A stretch of DNA of 64,000 bases from Phlyctochytrium arcticum (taxonomy: Eukaryota > Chytridiomycota > Chytridiomycetes > Chytridiales > Chytridiaceae), in NCBI GenBank assembly GCA_025602905.1, contig JAHLKI010000010.1, positions 372,001-436,000 on the forward strand, read 5' to 3'. The notes under the pieces were generated by a model. The model did not search any database and had not been told where the DNA came from. It saw only the letters and a list, made by a program, of their open reading frames with translations. Below are positions 61,301 to 64,000 of the stretch, in pieces. The first letter of the stretch is position 1. Each line of letters begins with the position of its first letter. The position numbers and the translations under genes were made by a program.

Positions 61301-63151
61301 CTGTGTGAGAGCGAAAAGGGACATGTCAGTAGAGAGCGCACCGTTGCCGGGAGTGATGGCAACAGATGCTTGCGCTGCCATGGCTGATAAAAGTTCCGCT
61401 AACAACAACATACTAGGAATGGCCTCCGATGTGGTATTGAGAAGATTTTGCACGAGAATTTCAACCACTTGGATAAATATAAGATCAGACGATGTCTCTG
61501 CCAGCCGCCCCAAGAGTAAGATTAACCCATGGAAAATCTGTGGATCTTTCTCGTATGGCAGGCGACGCGCCATTGGGACAATCACATCTTCAAACAACGT
61601 CGTGCGCTCATCTTCCGTCAAGATAGGAAACTTTGACTCCACCGTTTCCAACCAGTCTTGACGTTGACGCTGATTCGTCCCCTCAAGATAAAGGCACGTG
61701 GACAAATCACAAAGGCTCCCGATATAATCAAGGTTGCTTGGATATATAGTGGGAGCTGTTAAATGCCGAAAAAGTGATTTTGCAAGGTCGTCAGCCATCA
61801 CAGCACCTGATGCCTTCAACAATTTTGACAGATAATCCACCCGCTGTCCGGACAAGTTCGAGAAGATTGGCCCACATTCGGTCAATAAAATGTTGAACCG
61901 CTCCACAAGTTCAGCAAAGTCGCTTTCCGACATCGTTTCCGATGTAACATCATCTCTAAATTTCCGGAAATGACCGCTAACCTCTACCAGAACCTTCAGA
62001 ATTAAATCCCATTCCGTACACCCGAGTTCAGTCGCATACATTATGCAGTGGCTTATAGAACCTAACAGCTCCATATCAACCAATGGATGCCCACATATCG
62101 CAGCCCTTTCAAAATGGTGCAATATGTGAGAAACCGGATAAGTCAAATTTTTCACATGCTGAGGCCCCCAACTTGCTGTGCTGATGATAAAAATAGCTCC
62201 ACGCATCTTCAGCAGTGCGCTTTGGTCGCCAAGAGACATCAAACGCAAAAGCTTGTCGGTCACTTTGTACACTTTATGTGATTTCAACAGGTTGCGCGTA
62301 ATTCCCCAAGTTATCTGAGTATGTGCCCCCAAATTGATTGTCGCACACAGAGTATCCGCAATGGCATGTAACGAGGCAGATGGAGCCGTACCGTAACGGA
62401 CTGCGGTATCCAAAAGATTCAGCACGTCCGTGATAATCAGGTTATCAGTTGTTTCGGCCGCTATATAACAGCAACTATTGATCAGGCTAGCAATATGATG
62501 CTTGGGGAGACTCAGGAAGGAGTACTTGAGAACATCTGTGGCAAGGGTGATGACTTTTCGCACAGCTGCAGATGAGTTCTTGACGTTGCCGTCCTTTTTT
62601 TTCTCAATGTTAACTTGCTGATTTGGAGCAAGCAATGGCAAGTTGTGCAACCATTTGCAGAGCTGTTCTCCAATCTCATCTTCCAGATCCCTTAGATCTC
62701 GCCCATTCTTAATAAGGTCTCTAATGATATGGATCCTTTGGGTGGTCAAATCTTCAATCCAAACGTCGCTGACTAGCGCAGTATAAATAGAGTTACGAAG
62801 CGTTTTACTCTGGGCCCCTTCGGATAAGACACATGCTTGAGCAAGGGAAAGAAGTGCTCCTTGAACGTCTTTAGAGTCCCCACGAAGATGGTGAAAGGCC
62901 GCCTGCCACAGATACTCAATCTCGTCATTAAGGACAGTGGTTTCAATCAGATGGGCAATGGTTTGGATGGCTTCTGAGCGCTCGAGTATGGTACGATCCA
63001 CACCTGGATCAAGCTGACAAGAGAGATCATAAAGTCTGTTAAATAGGACGTCGTCAGGAGATAAGTGAGTGGAGTTCCCCGTCGACGGAGCCCGGTGCTC
63101 AGGGAGCCTTCCTTTAAACCTTTGCTTCAATCGCTCTATCGGATTTGACAT
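58346..63151 (-). CDS. TSC2: Tuberin (TSC2), RapGAP-domain protein
   Basis: A single uninterrupted frame of about 1600 residues from ATG 63151 (MSNPIERLKQRFKGRLPE). It has a long helical HEAT-like N-terminal region, a middle tuberin-type region, a Ser-rich linker, and a C-terminal RapGAP domain. The domain includes VIDLHKIGVVYVGPAQ, GSRFYGHFLQTLG, and RHIGNDFVTIVWNESG with the catalytic Asn thumb, then FDTIPGQFNFVNIII. TSC2 inactivates Rheb and so restrains TORC1 under starvation. The frame continues 54 codons upstream without a better start; MSNPI fits the family. No intron in 4.8 kb is unusual beside intron-rich neighbours. Confidence 0.93.
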   Translation of the reverse strand: MSNPIERLKQRFKGRLPEHRAPSTGNSTHLSPDDVLFNRLYDLSCQLDPGVDRTILERSEAIQTIAHLIETTVLNDEIEYLWQAAFHHLRGDSKDVQGALLSLAQACVLSEGAQSKTLRNSIYTALVSDVWIEDLTTQRIHIIRDLIKNGRDLRDLEDEIGEQLCKWLHNLPLLAPNQQVNIEKKKDGNVKNSSAAVRKVITLATDVLKYSFLSLPKHHIASLINSCCYIAAETTDNLIITDVLNLLDTAVRYGTAPSASLHAIADTLCATINLGAHTQITWGITRNLLKSHKVYKVTDKLLRLMSLGDQSALLKMRGAIFIISTASWGPQHVKNLTYPVSHILHHFERAAICGHPLVDMELLGSISHCIMYATELGCTEWDLILKVLVEVSGHFRKFRDDVTSETMSESDFAELVERFNILLTECGPIFSNLSGQRVDYLSKLLKASGAVMADDLAKSLFRHLTAPTIYPSNLDYIGSLCDLSTCLYLEGTNQRQRQDWLETVESKFPILTEDERTTLFEDVIVPMARRLPYEKDPQIFHGLILLLGRLAETSSDLIFIQVVEILVQNLLNTTSEAIPSMLLLAELLSAMAAQASVAITPGNGALSTDMSLFALTQLLKLFETRAIKYGGVGCLLIFKYLVRIPTFHATPRAIRLACLQYLLSLRADSSHRVLLPQVTLEHTQNLPSATAIETTESTPILLRSTLSCLVKTPASDSIGSVVEKKEPSESRTILPIAQHAAALLLILTREKDWEVYWFIICNINDQLSNLRFFQSAGPQLTVLKSFFCEMVSQERAAATIVDLPPSVRKSEIYLPVLRILTTLLAYRSFFARQDEDEVLAAIQTGLHRWPVAGKSCIKALTLALLELPQSMTKLLPATLLKVSQMMSTAMAASNLEFLATLAGLPMLRVNFTDADLKRVFVIALQYINTSFNAQHELAAFVVRLAYQVLLAWFVGLKLAERRKYVPFIIHYLLLGGESSKTLDENVELVLDLLIHHSFADCFPKPDDSTNKLTKTQQGQSRVWSQGNSLLTVQVADQPGWAHVTIRRPTGVISFNIMLENRLKVEVTFQLPLSVQVALQRARSARGAVPKSKGTYRPGSSGTTKYMLKRSDSDSRPVAPRRHARSISVTSLSSLLLGPHTPPSIDSSSHTQSLELMNSPGEVKRNDYFGDIGHASSHGSVGGRRGRSTSFSSVKGPEPSDGRTAPHLAPRAADDMFSSPTTSTGDMSSAISAIRSCEEQASIDPSFILSQFISYPNLLSRDSLIQLPDNETTKRSLSVLDRTPVIDLHKIGVVYVGPAQYTEKEILANNRGSRFYGHFLQTLGTFVTLRGCRQVYTGGLDTSEDLDGTHAIYCQDDLSQTIFHCTTMMPNNPHDPLGTAKKRHIGNDFVTIVWNESGKEYAFDTIPGQFNFVNIIIEAAGSLGSELIESAQDSVNTRGVTGEVRASPSPPSYARQFFKVWTRTRADMPDIGLFAEPKIVSAVSLVPFVRQAAMHANILSQLFQNAGNIDQHPSNARERLRQIKQIKVRAEMHKVGSAETTGGPSKSTESTPSRSQATSAHKLFKKQASGNLPGGSASGAGGLDSLPAFAEWETILDFTRFA

Positions 63152-63341
63152 CCCGGTGCGACAGATTTCGCTCGGAATTTGAATCGAGTCAAGAGTGATG
63201 CACCGGAATTCCACTCTTCCACTACGGTCATTCCACGTGACCACAAACCCTGAGCAGATTTCCCACGATCTCATATTCCAGCGGCAAAGATCGAGGAGCA
63301 CATGTATGTACATATTAAAAATTTATTGTGCCGATGCTACC

Positions 63342-64000
63342 CTATTTTACAGCCTTCTTCAAGATTGTCTCGATCTCCATGTAGCTGTCGGTTGGGACAC
63401 GAATGATTTCTCGCTTGAAGTGATCCTCAATCGCCTTCATTTGCGTGTAACTGCCTTCGTTATGCACAAAGTTGATGCTAACTCCTGTTCTGCCAAATCG
63501 TCCTGTTCGCCCAATACGGTGAAGGTAAGTCTCAAAGTCGGGGCGATGGTACACGTCCACAGGCATGTCAAAGTTGATGACCAAATTGACTTGTAAAATA
63601 TCGATACCACGAGCAATCACGTTGGTGGTGATAAGGACTTTGAATTTGCCATCACGGAAGTCATTCATGGCTTGGTCACGTTCGGCAGGGTCGAAACCTC
63701 CATGTAGCACAACGCAAACGTGGCCCTGTGCCGTTAAAGCTTCCCCGAGCCTAACAGCATCTTGTCGTTGCTAGTTCCATTATGAGTACATCAGAAGGAT
63801 AGTGAGCATATTTGAAAACTTACGCGACAGAAGATAATACTTTGTCCAATTGTCAGCAAACCATAGAGGGCGCAGAGCACTTCAGTCTTATGCTCCTCAC
63901 TTTTGCAATCCATGTAAAACTGCTTGATGCCTTCTACAGACAGCTCTTCCTGACGAAGGGAGATCATGTTTGAATTGGGAGCAAACTTGGCTGCGAATTG
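63342..64000 (-). CDS. DBP5: DEAD-box RNA helicase Dbp5/DDX19, C-terminal part (5' partial)
   Basis: Exons 63770-63342 and 63824 to beyond the window edge join as [17 protein letters not shown]. Helicase motifs of the second RecA domain are present: [42 protein letters not shown] and [14 protein letters not shown]. The preceding [14 protein letters not shown] and the conserved [16 protein letters not shown] with an insert after MPVD distinguish Dbp5 from eIF4A. Dbp5 remodels mRNPs at the cytoplasmic face of nuclear pores. The N-terminal RecA domain lies outside the window. Confidence 0.9.

Overview
The window looks like genomic DNA of a zoosporic, early-diverging fungus (Chytridiomycota/Blastocladiomycota grade). 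The evidence is short GT-AG introns, a GH18 chitinase, a fungal-type Met1 siroheme methyltransferase, a PSP1-family protein, and a PACRG-like gene, whose family belongs to cilia and flagella and is absent from non-flagellated fungi. The assignment to a flagellated fungus is an inference.

Four blocks can be seen. (1) 1-15.2 kb is a transposon graveyard. It holds the 3' part of a SWIM-finger (MULE-like) transposase, a truncated and rearranged second copy of the viral element described below, a decayed Ty3/gypsy RNaseH-integrase relic, a mariner-type MITE with C/G-tract arms, a complete piggyBac element bounded by TTAA and inverted repeats, a long-inverted-repeat element beside it, PIF/Harbinger relics and GC-rich hairpin repeats. 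(2) About 15.2-33.4 kb holds an AT-rich endogenous Polinton-like virus (PLV). The core is sure from about 16.5 to 30.7 kb. It encodes two DNA adenine methyltransferases, a retroviral-type integrase with a chromodomain, an A32-like packaging ATPase, a penton-like minor capsid protein, a double-jelly-roll-type major capsid protein, a primase-superfamily 3 helicase flanked by long inverted repeats, a small HTH protein, a tyrosine recombinase and several structural-looking proteins. A fiber-shaft-like gene lies further right. No protein-primed DNA polymerase B and no adenoviral-type protease were seen. In-frame stops and a 29-bp duplication show that the copy is decaying.

(3) 31.8-36 kb is a transition zone with a probable GPI-anchored secreted host protein, the fiber-like gene and poorly resolved small ORFs. 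(4) 36-64 kb is a dense euchromatic host block: Met1 (siroheme), aldehyde dehydrogenase, coronin, BAP31-like ER protein, chitinase, Med9-like protein, METTL25-like methyltransferase, PACRG, ribosomal protein L3, mitochondrial RsmH/METTL15, PSP1 protein, an unresolved membrane protein, glutaminyl cyclase, tuberin (TSC2) and, running off the right edge, Dbp5.

How the viral genes fit together: the capsid proteins and ATPase would build and fill a virion, the primase-helicase would replicate the genome, and the integrase and/or tyrosine recombinase would insert it. The methyltransferases could mark or protect its DNA. A shared ATAAKAGACA motif just upstream of three of its genes and recurring CCCCTAACGA / CCCCACACGA motifs in two intergenic regions argue that the parts from 16.1 to 27.2 kb belong to one element. 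Exon boundaries are read by eye from splice consensus and protein continuity. No database searches were run.
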